DNA of 64,000 nt from JAWKWH01 sp040830725 (GTDB lineage: Bacteria; Pseudomonadota; Alphaproteobacteria; Rhizobiales; Rhizobiaceae), in the NCBI GenBank assembly GCA_040830725.1, contig JBFOMG010000069.1, positions 12,852 through 76,851 on the forward strand, written 5' to 3'. Both the position numbers and the translations under genes were made by a program. Below, in pieces: positions 24,848 through 33,480 of the stretch. The notes beneath the pieces were generated by a model. That model saw only the letters and a program-made list of their open reading frames with translations. It was not told the origin of the DNA and ran no database searches. Positions within the stretch are counted from its first letter, which is position 1; the number at the start of each line of letters is the position of its first letter.

Positions 24848-26110
24848 TCAAATCGCCTCGCCGCGCAACAATCTTGGCGCGGGTCCTGACAATCCCGAGG
24901 CCTGCGTGATGAAAAACCGCTTCATGTGCGGCATGCGGTCGACAAGGCCGAGACCGATATCGCGTACTGCTCGAAGCGGCGAAAAATCGTTGGAGAACAT
25001 GCGGTTCAACACATCGGTGGTCACCCCCATCTGCACCGTGTCGAAACGGCGCCAGCGTTCGTAGCGCTCAAGTACATCCAATGCACCGATATCCTGACCG
25101 AGCCGGTCGGCCTCGACGATGGTCTCGGCGATGGCGGCAGCATCCTTGAAACCCAGATTGAGCCCCTGACCGGCAATCGGGTGAATGCCGTGCGCCGCAT
25201 CGCCAACCAGCGCAAATCGCGGCTTGACGTAATCGCGGGCAAGTCGGAGCCCCAACGGGAAGGCGCGGGGCTGGTCAACCACCTGGATATGGCCGAGTTT
25301 GAGACCGAAGCGCATTTCCAATTCAGTCTCGAAGATCAGCGGATCCTCGTTTACCAACCGTTCGGCATCTTTTGTGCGTTCGGTCCAGACGATGGAGGAT
25401 TTGTTGCCCTTCAAGGGCAGGATGGCGAACGGGCCGGCGGGCAGGAAATGTTCTTCAGCGCGGCCATTGTGCGGGCGCTCATGGGCGACAGTGCAGACAA
25501 TGCCCGATTGCTCATAGTCGAAATAGACCGTCTTGATGCCGGCCATGTCGCGCAGGCGCGAGCGGACACCGTCGGCGGCGATGAGCAGCCGGGCGTCGAC
25601 CCGGCTGCCGTTGGCAAGCGATACGCCGACAGATGCCGGTTGCGTGTCGAATGCTTCAACCGCAACCCCTTCGATGATGGCAATATTCAATTGAGAGGCG
25701 CGTTTGCGCAGCGCACCGTTCATCACATGGTTGGGGACCATGTGAGCGAAAGGTTCTCCGGGAGCGACTTCGCCGTCAAAGGTCAGGAACACGGGCCGTA
25801 CCGGATCTGAAGCCTTGGAATCGGTGACGATCATCTCGGTCACGGCCTGGGCATGCGGCATGATCTCGCCGGCGCATCCGAGCTGATCGAGCATGCGCAT
25901 CGCGGCAGCCGCGATGGCCGATGCGCGCGGATCCTTTTTCCAGACGCCCTCAGGCGCCGCATCAACAATGGCGACGGTCAGGGACGGCCGTGCCGAAGCG
26001 ATGGCCACTGCGGTGGCAAGACCGACATAGCCGGCGCCGGCAATGAGAATATCGACCCTGTCCGGCAGTTGCCGGGTGCGTGATTTTGCAGCAGATGCTC
26101 GTTTTGCCAT
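24848..26110 (-). CDS. UbiH/UbiF/COQ6-family FAD monooxygenase
   Basis: 420 residues from ATG 26110 (MAKRASA); the longer open frame upstream would run into the divergent tesB. It hydroxylates the ring of ubiquinone precursors in the aerobic pathway. The N-terminal Rossmann motif is DILIAGAGYVGLATAVAIA. The second FAD/NAD motif is LIAADGVRSRLRD and the third is FALVGDAAHGIHPIAGQGLN, the family hallmark. Which ring position it hydroxylates cannot be told from sequence. Confidence 0.9.
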   Translation of the reverse strand: MAKRASAAKSRTRQLPDRVDILIAGAGYVGLATAVAIASARPSLTVAIVDAAPEGVWKKDPRASAIAAAAMRMLDQLGCAGEIMPHAQAVTEMIVTDSKASDPVRPVFLTFDGEVAPGEPFAHMVPNHVMNGALRKRASQLNIAIIEGVAVEAFDTQPASVGVSLANGSRVDARLLIAADGVRSRLRDMAGIKTVYFDYEQSGIVCTVAHERPHNGRAEEHFLPAGPFAILPLKGNKSSIVWTERTKDAERLVNEDPLIFETELEMRFGLKLGHIQVVDQPRAFPLGLRLARDYVKPRFALVGDAAHGIHPIAGQGLNLGFKDAAAIAETIVEADRLGQDIGALDVLERYERWRRFDTVQMGVTTDVLNRMFSNDFSPLRAVRDIGLGLVDRMPHMKRFFITQASGLSGPAPRLLRGEAI

Positions 26111-26192
26111 TGTGCGGGCGTTTCCGGTTGACACTGTCGGCGCTTCCTGATCGAAACCGGCGGCCCAACCCAATTCACTGAAGGAAAACGCC

Positions 26193-27068
26193 ATGTCGGC
26201 TGCGATGCAGGAGCTTCTCGATATTCTCGACCTCGAAGTGCTCGAGCGCAACCTGTTTCGTGGTCGCAGCCCGAAGGTAACCTGGCAGCGGGTGTTTGGC
26301 GGGCAGGTGGTGGGCCAGGCGCTGGTCGCGGCGCAGCGTACCGTGCCATCCGACCGGTTCGTTCATTCCCTGCATGGCTATTTCATGCGGCCCGGCGATC
26401 CGGCAATCCCGATCGTCTATGAGGTTGACCGCATTCGCGACGGAACGTCGTTCACCACCAGACGTGTCGTCGCCATCCAGCATGGCCATGCCATTTTTTC
26501 CCTTGAAGCATCGTTTCACAAGGATGAAAGCGGGCTGGAGCATCAGTTCGAGATGCCGTCGGGCGTGCCTGCACCGGATACTCTGCGCAACCGCCAGGAT
26601 CTGATTGCCGACAGCAACGTTCCGATGCCCGAGCCGATCAAGAAATTCTGGGAACATGACCGGCCGATCGACATGAAACCGGTGATGCTGGAGCATTATT
26701 TCAGCGACAAGAAACTGCCGCCACGCCAGCAGGTTTGGGTGCGCGCCACCGGCCCTGTACCCGACGACCGGGCGCTGCAGGCTGCGGTCCTTGCCTATCT
26801 GTCTGACATGACATTACTGGACACGACGACGTTTCCGCACGGCAAGTCGTTGTTCAAGGGTGAGTTTCAAGCCGCCAGTCTCGACCATGCCGTCTGGTTT
26901 CATCGCCCCAACAAACTGGACGACTGGCTGCTCTATGACCAGGACTGTCCGTCGACTTCCGGCAGCCGGGGCTTCGGCCGCGGCCAGCTTTTCAGCCAGG
27001 ACGGCACATTGATCGCTTCCGTCGCGCAGGAAGGACTGATCCGCCTGAGAAGAGCGCCTAGAAATTAG
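26193..27068 (+). CDS. tesB: Acyl-CoA thioesterase II
   Basis: 291 residues forming a double hot-dog enzyme that hydrolyses acyl-CoA to free acid and CoA. Recognisable parts are NLFRGRSPKVTWQRVFGGQV, VHSLHGYFMRPGD, the mid-protein AYLSDMTLLDTTTFPHG and the closing DWLLYDQDCPSTSGSRGF with GQLFSQDGTLIASVAQEGL. The Asp-Thr-Gln catalytic set of TesB is compatible with the DMTLLD and SVAQEG regions. Divergent from the ubiH-like gene with an 82-bp gap. Confidence 0.95.
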   Translation: MSAAMQELLDILDLEVLERNLFRGRSPKVTWQRVFGGQVVGQALVAAQRTVPSDRFVHSLHGYFMRPGDPAIPIVYEVDRIRDGTSFTTRRVVAIQHGHAIFSLEASFHKDESGLEHQFEMPSGVPAPDTLRNRQDLIADSNVPMPEPIKKFWEHDRPIDMKPVMLEHYFSDKKLPPRQQVWVRATGPVPDDRALQAAVLAYLSDMTLLDTTTFPHGKSLFKGEFQAASLDHAVWFHRPNKLDDWLLYDQDCPSTSGSRGFGRGQLFSQDGTLIASVAQEGLIRLRRAPRN

Positions 27069-27185
27069 GCAAGTGTTCAAATACGCCTAACAATTAAGCA
27101 TCTTGGGTGTGGCGATTCATTCTGCTACACGGCTGCTCAAAAATTAATCTTGAAATATCAGTAAGATATTGCAGTGCACACAAAC

Positions 27186-27201
27186 TGGCACGGTACTTGA
27201 A
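27186..27201 (+). promoter_or_regulatory. Sigma-54 (-24/-12) promoter of glnK-amtB
   Basis: TGGCACGGTACTTGAA fits the consensus TGGCACG-N4-TTGCW except for A in place of C in the -12 element. It lies 72 bp before the glnK start. glnK-amtB operons are classically driven by RpoN with NtrC. No convincing NtrC palindrome was identified by eye in the 100 bp upstream. Confidence 0.7.
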
Positions 27202-27273
27202 TAGTGCATCCTGTCATCCCGGGGTCACATGGCAATGTGGCGGGAAACCGGGCGAAACCATGGGACAGGATAT

Positions 27274-27612
27274 ATGAAGTTCATCTCCGCTATCATCAAA
27301 CCACACAAGCTGGACGAGGTTCGCGAAGCGCTGACATCGATCGGCGTGCACGGGCTGACGGCAACCGAGGTCAAGGGCTATGGCCGCCAAAAAGGCCATA
27401 CCGAGATCTACCGGGGCGCCGAATATCTCGTCAGCTTTCTTCCGAAGATCAAAATAGAAATCGCTGTCGCCTCGGAGCTTGCCGATCAGGCGGTCGAAGC
27501 GATTACCAATTCGGCCCGGACGGGCCAGATCGGTGACGGCAAGATTTTTGTTTTCTCACTTGAGCAGGCAGTACGCATCCGCACCGGCGAGACCGGACCG
27601 GACGCGCTTTAA
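27274..27612 (+). CDS. glnK: Nitrogen regulatory protein P-II
   Basis: 112 residues, the exact family length, starting MKFISAIIKPHKLDEVREAL; the frame is open upstream but not conserved. The T-loop contains Tyr51 (EIYRGAEY), the uridylylation site used by GlnD. The C-terminal RIRTGETGPDAL is standard. It senses 2-oxoglutarate and ATP/ADP and plugs AmtB under nitrogen sufficiency. It is followed 21 bp later by amtB and preceded by a sigma-54-type promoter. Confidence 0.96.
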   Translation: MKFISAIIKPHKLDEVREALTSIGVHGLTATEVKGYGRQKGHTEIYRGAEYLVSFLPKIKIEIAVASELADQAVEAITNSARTGQIGDGKIFVFSLEQAVRIRTGETGPDAL

Positions 27613-27633
27613 CACTACAGGGGACAATCGAAG

Positions 27634-28950
27634 ATGAAATTTCCACAACTGAAATCCATGGCCATTGCGCCGGTCGCCCTGTTGTCAGGTGCGCTTCCGG
27701 CTTTTGCTCAGGAAGCTGTGCCGGACAAGGGCGACACGGCCTTCATGATGCTGGCCACCATACTGGTCCTGTTGATGATCATTCCGGGGCTGGCGCTCTT
27801 CTATGGCGGGTTGATGCGCGCCAAGAACATGCTGTCAGTGCTGATGCAATGCACGATGATCGCAGCTGTCATGATGATCGTCTGGGTGGTCTACGGTTAC
27901 TCCTTCGCCTTCGGAGGATCGACCAGCGCCTTCTTTGGCGGCTTCGGCAAGCTGTTTCTGGCCGGTGTGACGCCTGATTCGACGGCGGCAACATTCACCG
28001 ATGGCGTGGTCATTCCCGAGTTTGTGTTCATCTGTTTCCAGATGACGTTTGCGGCTATCACCCCGGCGCTGATTGTCGGTGCGTTTGCCGAGCGGATCAA
28101 GTTTTCGGCGGTCATGCTGTTTTCCATCCTCTGGGTGACATTTGTCTATTTCCCGGTCGCCCACATGGTCTGGGACGGCGCCGGACTGATCTTCAACATG
28201 GGCGCGCTCGATTTTGCCGGTGGCACCGTGGTGCACATCAATGCAGGCGTTGCGGGTCTCGTCGGTTGCATCATGGTCGGAAAGCGCGAAGGCTATGGCC
28301 GCGACATGCTGGCTCCGCATTCCATGACGCTGACCCTTGTGGGTGCGGCCATGCTGTGGATCGGCTGGTTCGGGTTCAATGCCGGTTCCAACCTGGAGGC
28401 CAATGGTGGTGCGGCACTGGCGATGATCAACACATTCACGGCGACGGCTGGTGCGATAGTCGGGTGGTCGGCCATTGAAGCGATCATGCGCGGGAAGGCA
28501 TCGATGCTGGGTGCGGCTTCGGGTATGATCGCCGGTCTTGTCGCGGTCACCCCGGCTGCAGGTTCTGTCGGTCCGGTGGGTGCAATCATCCTCGGCCTGA
28601 TTGCGTCAGTAATTTGCTACTACTTCGTGGCGGTGATCAAGATTCGCTTCGGCTACGATGACAGCGCCGATGTTTTCGGCATTCACGGCATTGGCGGCAT
28701 TGTCGGCGCGATTGGCACGGGCATCTTCACCAGCGGTTCGCTCGGCGGCATCGGCGGTGCGGACTTCTCGATCGGCGGTCAAACCTGGATCCAGATCCAG
28801 GCGGTGCTGATCACCATTATCTGGTGCGGTGTCGTTTCGGCGATCCTGTTCAAGGTCACCGACCTGGTCGTCGGCTTGCGACCGTCGAAAGAAGACGAAC
28901 AGATGGGGCTCGATCTCGCTTCCCACGGCGAGGCGGCCTACCACAGCTAG
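27634..28950 (+). CDS. amtB: Ammonium transporter
   Basis: 438 residues. A cleavable signal sequence ends near PAFAQE and is followed by eleven membrane helices. Conserved pieces are GLALFYGGLMRAKNMLS, the pore histidine regions AHMVWDGAG and FGIHGIGGIVGAIGTG, and MLWIGWFGFNAGSN. The cytoplasmic C-tail VTDLVVGLRPSKEDEQMGLD interacts with GlnK. A downstream fragment of a second transporter of this family remains at 29061-29324. Confidence 0.96.
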   Translation: MKFPQLKSMAIAPVALLSGALPAFAQEAVPDKGDTAFMMLATILVLLMIIPGLALFYGGLMRAKNMLSVLMQCTMIAAVMMIVWVVYGYSFAFGGSTSAFFGGFGKLFLAGVTPDSTAATFTDGVVIPEFVFICFQMTFAAITPALIVGAFAERIKFSAVMLFSILWVTFVYFPVAHMVWDGAGLIFNMGALDFAGGTVVHINAGVAGLVGCIMVGKREGYGRDMLAPHSMTLTLVGAAMLWIGWFGFNAGSNLEANGGAALAMINTFTATAGAIVGWSAIEAIMRGKASMLGAASGMIAGLVAVTPAAGSVGPVGAIILGLIASVICYYFVAVIKIRFGYDDSADVFGIHGIGGIVGAIGTGIFTSGSLGGIGGADFSIGGQTWIQIQAVLITIIWCGVVSAILFKVTDLVVGLRPSKEDEQMGLDLASHGEAAYHS

Positions 28951-28961
28951 GAACACGGCCA

Positions 28962-28988
28962 AGCCGGCGGGCACTCTGCCCGCCGGCT
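28962..28988 (+). terminator. Hairpin after amtB
   Basis: A perfect 11-bp stem (AGCCGGCGGGC / GCCCGCCGGCT) with a five-base loop begins 11 bp after the amtB stop. No T run follows, so it may act as an mRNA stabiliser or a weak terminator. Confidence 0.5.
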
Positions 28989-29060
28989 GCCGGGTTTCGC
29001 CGCGATAAGGCGCAGATTGCCTGCCAATTGGGCGGGCAATTGGCGTTTTTGCCTGTTTTT

Positions 29061-29324
29061 GGGCGGTATGCCTATTCGGTCACACGATATCCCGCAAATT
29101 CCGGTCTGGAGGCGCTTGGCGGGCTGGGCGGTGTCTCGCTTGCAAGCCAGATCGTCGGCAGCCTGATTGGCGTGGTCTATGCGGCTGCGGCGGGTTATGT
29201 CGTCTACGGAATCCTGAAATCGGCAACCGGCCTGCGTCTGACCGAGGAGGAAGAGGTGCTGGGTGCGGATCTGGCCATCCATTCCATCGGCGCCAATCCG
29301 GAGGTCGAGATCAGGGGCGTTTGA
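29061..29324 (+). pseudogene. C-terminal remnant of a second ammonium transporter
   Basis: About 87 codons in one frame read GYAYSVT-like residues, then GGVSLASQIVGSLIGVVYAA and YGILKSATGLRLTEEEEVLG followed by ADLAIHSIGANPEVE. This is the last helix and tail of an Amt protein, of the subtype whose tail ends with DLxIHxIxAxPE, different from the neighbouring amtB tail. No start codon or other ten helices remain. It lies between the amtB hairpin and another hairpin at 29342-29367, so it is a truncated relic of a tandem amt pair. Confidence 0.65.
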
Positions 29325-29341
29325 GCATATCCTGACAAGGC

Positions 29342-29367
29342 GTCGCCCGGCCCGATCGCCGGGCGAC
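29342..29367. terminator. Perfect 10-bp hairpin between convergent genes
   Basis: Arms GTCGCCCGGC and GCCGGGCGAC with a six-base loop are followed by CCTCATTTCCC. It lies between the amt relic and the convergent zinc-ribbon gene, so it may serve both strands. Confidence 0.5.
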
Positions 29368-29369
29368 CC

Positions 29370-29837
29370 TCATTTCCCGCTATTGTCGCATCGCCAGTCG
29401 CCCAATGCACCCCAGCAGCTGATTTCAGAACCTTCAATGGTGATGGTGGCGCTGCGAAAGAAGATCAGGTCGCGATCGCGGATCACGGCCCGGGCGGTGA
29501 TCTCCTCTGCGCAGGCGCGGGCATCCAGCGCACAGCCAATCTTGATGAAGCCGGACAGGATATTGTCGTCTTCGGTGATTTGCTGGTCCTGAACGATCGC
29601 CAGTGCCTCATTGTAGATCTTGTCCCTCAGCCTTTCGACATCCGGCTTGGTTGCAAAGGTGGCGGCCGCAGCGGCAATCGGAAACACCCATCGCCAGGGG
29701 ATCGAAAATCCTTTGCCGGTGCGGTTCGGCCGATCAGCGGTTCTCGCCGGGTTTGCTGCCGCAGGCGCACCGCAATGCGGGCAGGCGGCAGCCTTGTCGC
29801 TGACATCCCTGCCGCACTCGCCGCACGAAACGATCAA
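29370..29837 (-). CDS. Zinc-ribbon membrane-anchored protein with TTG start
   Basis: 155 residues if started at TTG 29837. That codon has a full GGAGG seven bases upstream and places the zinc ribbon at the very N terminus (CGECGRDVSDKAAACPHCG, two CxxC knuckles), as in related zinc_ribbon_2 proteins. An upstream ATG at 29897 has no such support. One membrane helix (RWVFPIAAAAATFA) is followed by an extracytoplasmic or cytoplasmic domain of about 90 residues with cysteines CALDARAC and SCWGALGDWRC. Function is unknown. Confidence 0.7.
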   Translation of the reverse strand: MIVSCGECGRDVSDKAAACPHCGAPAAANPARTADRPNRTGKGFSIPWRWVFPIAAAAATFATKPDVERLRDKIYNEALAIVQDQQITEDDNILSGFIKIGCALDARACAEEITARAVIRDRDLIFFRSATITIEGSEISCWGALGDWRCDNSGK

Positions 29838-30038
29838 TTGGCCGCCTCCCCGTCTGATTCTCACTGATGAACGCATATCATGATGCGATCGCAGCACAAA
29901 TCCATTCTGCCGGCCGAAGAATTCCGAAGCGTCTGTCGCGAATAGGGCCGCAAACCACCCATGGTTAATGGCGCTTTAACCACCCTCTCATAGGCTTCAG
30001 GCAACGGGTTGCCGGCTTAGGACTCCGGTGACCGGATC

Positions 30039-32579
30039 ATGCATGGGGTTTATCGTATGCGTTCAGGAATAGCGGCAACTCTCGGTCTCAGTCACCTTCC
30101 ACGAAGTTTGCAGGCGTTTTTTCGCCGGCAGTTGACCAGATTGACCGGTCTCGGGCTTCTTGTCGCCACCGTTTTCGCAACGGCAAGCCTGGCCACCTGG
30201 AATGTCGCTGATCCCAGCTTCAGTCATGCGACGGGCAATATCGTCACCAATGCAATGGGCTATCCGGGCGCGGTCTTTGCCGACCTTGCCATGCAGTTTT
30301 TCGGCCTCGGCGCGGTCACCGCCCTGCTGCCGCTGGTGTTCTGGGGCGTATTGCTGGCGACCGCGCGTGGCATTGACCGCAAATTCAAGCGTTTGCTTGC
30401 CTGGTTCGGTTCGGCGGTGCTCTTGTCGGCGGTCATCGGGTGTGCGCCGGTGAATGCCACCTGGCCACTGCCGTCAGGCCTTGGCGGTGTGTTCGGGGAC
30501 ATGGTGCTGAAGATTCCGGCACTGGCGACCGGATCCTATCCATCGGGCCTGCTTGCGGCCCTTTTAGGTCTGTTGCTTCTGGCTCCCTCGGTCTGGCTCT
30601 TCTGTTTTGGCGCCGGAATCCTGGATCGTAATGTATTGCCTGTGGACGAGCCGGTTCGCGAACCCATTGAGGTGCATGAAGATCCGCTGTTCGACGAAGA
30701 TGATGAAGACAGCCGGGCCCGACTGATCCTCGGGGCGCTGCATCATTTCTGGTATTCGCTACGCGCTTTTGCGACCCGCTGGTTGTTGCCCCGATCGCTG
30801 AAACCGTTCTGGAAACGATCCGATCCTTCCAGGGATGATGCGCTGGCGAGCAGGATTGAAAATTTTGTATCGGATTATGCAAGCGACCGCGTCGAGCCGG
30901 AATTCGATGCACAAGCCACCACCGATGAATTTGTGATGCCGGAGCTTGACGAAAATGTTGACGATTTTCACGGCGGCGAATTGGCGGCAGCACGGGTTGA
31001 AAAACCGGCGCCAAGGCCGAAACAGGGGATGCGGGTAACCCGGGAGGCGCAAGCATCCCTGATCGGAACCGGCGAATTTGAAATGCCGGCGCTGCATTTC
31101 CTGAGCGAAGTGAAGGCAACGGCCAAGACGCCTGCCATGTCGAAAGACGCGCTGGAGCAAAATGCGCGCCTGCTGGAAGGCGTGCTGGAAGATTTCGGTG
31201 TCAAGGGCGAGATCATTCATGTCCGCCCCGGACCGGTGGTGACGCTCTATGAACTCGAACCGGCGCCTGGAATCAAATCATCGCGGGTGATCGGGCTGGC
31301 GGATGATATTGCGCGTTCGATGAGTGCAATTGCCACCCGTGTTGCCGTTGTGCCGGGACGCAACGCCATCGGCATCGAACTGCCCAATGCCAGCCGTGAG
31401 ACCGTGTTCCTGCGCGAATTGCTGGCAAGCCGCGATTATGAAAACATGAAGGCCAAACTTGGTCTGGCGCTTGGCAAGACCATCAATGGCGAGGCGGTAA
31501 TCGCCGATCTGGCGAAGATGCCACACGTGCTGGTCGCCGGTACGACGGGCTCGGGTAAATCGGTGGCGATCAACACGATGATCCTGTCACTGCTCTATCG
31601 CATGACGCCGGAAGAATGCCGGTTGATCATGATCGATCCGAAAATGCTGGAATTGTCGGTCTATGACGGTATTCCGCATCTTTTAACCCCGGTGGTGACC
31701 GATCCGAAAAAGGCGGTTGTGGCGCTGAAATGGACCGTGCGCGAGATGGAAGAGCGCTATCGCAAGATGTCCAAGCTTGGGGTCCGCAATATTGACGGCT
31801 TCAATCAGCGGGTCAAACAGGCGCACAAGAAGGGCGAGCGCATCAGCCGCACCGTACAGACCGGGTTTGACCGGGAGACCGGCGAGGCGATCTACGAAAC
31901 CGAGGAACTCGATCTGCAGCCAATGCCGTATATCGTCGTGATTATCGACGAAATGGCCGACCTGATGATGGTTGCCGGCAAGGACATTGAGGGCGCGGTG
32001 CAGCGGCTGGCGCAAATGGCGCGTGCGGCGGGCATCCACGTCATCATGGCGACGCAGCGGCCATCGGTTGATGTGATCACCGGCACGATCAAGGCCAATT
32101 TTCCGACCCGCATCTCCTTCCAGGTGACTTCCAAGATCGACAGCCGCACCATTCTGGGTGAGCAAGGTGCCGAACAACTGCTCGGCATGGGCGACATGCT
32201 GTATATGGCCGGTGGCGGGCGCATCCAGCGTGTTCACGGCCCCTTTGTCTCGGATGATGAGGTAGAGAAGGTTGTCAAGCACCTGAAACTTCAAGGCGTG
32301 CCGCAGTATCTGGACGCCATTACCGAGGACGATGGCGAGGACGAAGCCGGTGGCGGCGCGTCAAACCTCGGTGAATCCGACGATCCATACGATCAGGCCG
32401 TGGCTGTGGTGTTGCGTGACGGAAAGGTCTCGACCTCGTATATCCAGCGCCGGCTGGGGATTGGATATAATCGGGCAGCATCGATTATCGAGCGGATGGA
32501 GGAAGAAGGCGTGATCGGCCCGGCCAACCACGCCGGAAAGCGCGAAATTCTTGTCCCGACCGAAGAAGACAAGCTTTGA
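30039..32579 (+). CDS. ftsK: DNA translocase FtsK
   Basis: 846 residues. Four or five N-terminal membrane helices lie in the first 190 residues, then an acidic linker, then the RecA-like motor. Walker A is AGTTGSGKSVAIN near residue 503, and Walker B is YIVVIIDEMADLMM. The conserved MIDPKMLELSVYDGIPHLL and ARAAGIHVIMATQRPSVDVITG are present. The C-terminal gamma winged helix (YDQAVAVVLRDGKVSTSYIQ) reads KOPS sequences. It moves chromosome DNA at the septum. ATG 30057 with GGGG upstream is an alternative start. Confidence 0.96.
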   Translation: MHGVYRMRSGIAATLGLSHLPRSLQAFFRRQLTRLTGLGLLVATVFATASLATWNVADPSFSHATGNIVTNAMGYPGAVFADLAMQFFGLGAVTALLPLVFWGVLLATARGIDRKFKRLLAWFGSAVLLSAVIGCAPVNATWPLPSGLGGVFGDMVLKIPALATGSYPSGLLAALLGLLLLAPSVWLFCFGAGILDRNVLPVDEPVREPIEVHEDPLFDEDDEDSRARLILGALHHFWYSLRAFATRWLLPRSLKPFWKRSDPSRDDALASRIENFVSDYASDRVEPEFDAQATTDEFVMPELDENVDDFHGGELAAARVEKPAPRPKQGMRVTREAQASLIGTGEFEMPALHFLSEVKATAKTPAMSKDALEQNARLLEGVLEDFGVKGEIIHVRPGPVVTLYELEPAPGIKSSRVIGLADDIARSMSAIATRVAVVPGRNAIGIELPNASRETVFLRELLASRDYENMKAKLGLALGKTINGEAVIADLAKMPHVLVAGTTGSGKSVAINTMILSLLYRMTPEECRLIMIDPKMLELSVYDGIPHLLTPVVTDPKKAVVALKWTVREMEERYRKMSKLGVRNIDGFNQRVKQAHKKGERISRTVQTGFDRETGEAIYETEELDLQPMPYIVVIIDEMADLMMVAGKDIEGAVQRLAQMARAAGIHVIMATQRPSVDVITGTIKANFPTRISFQVTSKIDSRTILGEQGAEQLLGMGDMLYMAGGGRIQRVHGPFVSDDEVEKVVKHLKLQGVPQYLDAITEDDGEDEAGGGASNLGESDDPYDQAVAVVLRDGKVSTSYIQRRLGIGYNRAASIIERMEEEGVIGPANHAGKREILVPTEEDKL

Positions 32580-32686
32580 CATTTCAAAAAGAGCAAACAT
32601 CAATGCCCAAGTTGAGCCTTAATCACACACTAGCCCACCAGTCAGGACGCGAGGGTGTCGACCGCCCACCGCAATGGAGCATCTGG

Positions 32687-33349
32687 ATGGAAAAGACTGT
32701 CAATCCGGCACGCATTGTCAAGCGTGGCATCGTTTTGGGTGCCGCCTCGATGTTGGTCTCCGCCGCCCTGGTCATGAGTCCGGTCGCAAATGCTGATGCG
32801 AAAGCCGGAACGGCTCAGGAGATTGCAGATCATTTCTCCTCGGTCAAAACCATGATGGGCGAATTCGTGCAATTTGGTCCGCGCGGGGAGCAGACCGGCG
32901 GCAAGTTTTTCATCGAGCGGCCCGGCCGTATTCGCTTCAATTATGAACAGCCGTCTGCGTTTCGCGTTGTTTCCGACGGCAAATCGGTGGTGATTTCGAA
33001 CAAGAAGCTGAAAACCGCCGACCTTTATCCGCTGTCCAAAACGCCCCTGAAACTGCTGCTTGACGAAACGATCGATATCTCCGGTGACCGGGTTCAAAAG
33101 GTCAGGGAAGAGGACGATCTGACGACGATCACCCTGGCCGACAAATCGGTTTTCGGCAATTCGACGATCACGATGATGTTCGATCCGGCAAGTTACGAGT
33201 TGCGGCAGTGGACGATCCGCGATGCACAGGGCAAGGACACGACGGTAATGATCTTCAATGTCCAGCATGATGTGAAATTCGATCCGAAGATATTCAAGAT
33301 CGACTATCGCAAGGTTGCCGAAACCAACGGGCAAAGCGGCAACCGGTGA
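32687..33349 (+). CDS. lolA: Outer-membrane lipoprotein carrier LolA
   Basis: 220 residues from ATG 32687, which has GGAG seven bases upstream; the frame is open further 5' to 32603. The signal peptide core is GAASMLVSAALVMSPVANA. The mature protein shows the LolA pattern EIADHFSSVKTMMGEFVQFG, GGKFFIERPGRIRFNYEQPS and the closing FDPKIFKIDYRKV. It ferries lipoproteins across the periplasm to the outer membrane. ftsK-lolA-xthA order is typical for Hyphomicrobiales. Confidence 0.92.
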   Translation: MEKTVNPARIVKRGIVLGAASMLVSAALVMSPVANADAKAGTAQEIADHFSSVKTMMGEFVQFGPRGEQTGGKFFIERPGRIRFNYEQPSAFRVVSDGKSVVISNKKLKTADLYPLSKTPLKLLLDETIDISGDRVQKVREEDDLTTITLADKSVFGNSTITMMFDPASYELRQWTIRDAQGKDTTVMIFNVQHDVKFDPKIFKIDYRKVAETNGQSGNR

Positions 33350-33382
33350 CGATCCGCAAGGCAATTTCAAAATATTTTGTGG

Positions 33383-33405
33383 AAGGCCGCCACTCCGGCG
33401 GCCTT
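33383..33405 (+). terminator. Hairpin after lolA
   Basis: A perfect 9-bp stem AAGGCCGCC / GGCGGCCTT with a five-base loop lies 34 bp after the lolA stop and before xthA. Only a short T stretch follows. Confidence 0.5.
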
Positions 33406-33480
33406 ATACGTTCGGGCGCTTGCTTCTGACCGGCGGGGCTGCAAGATTTTGCGGCTGAACACTTCGCCGGGAAGCATTCC

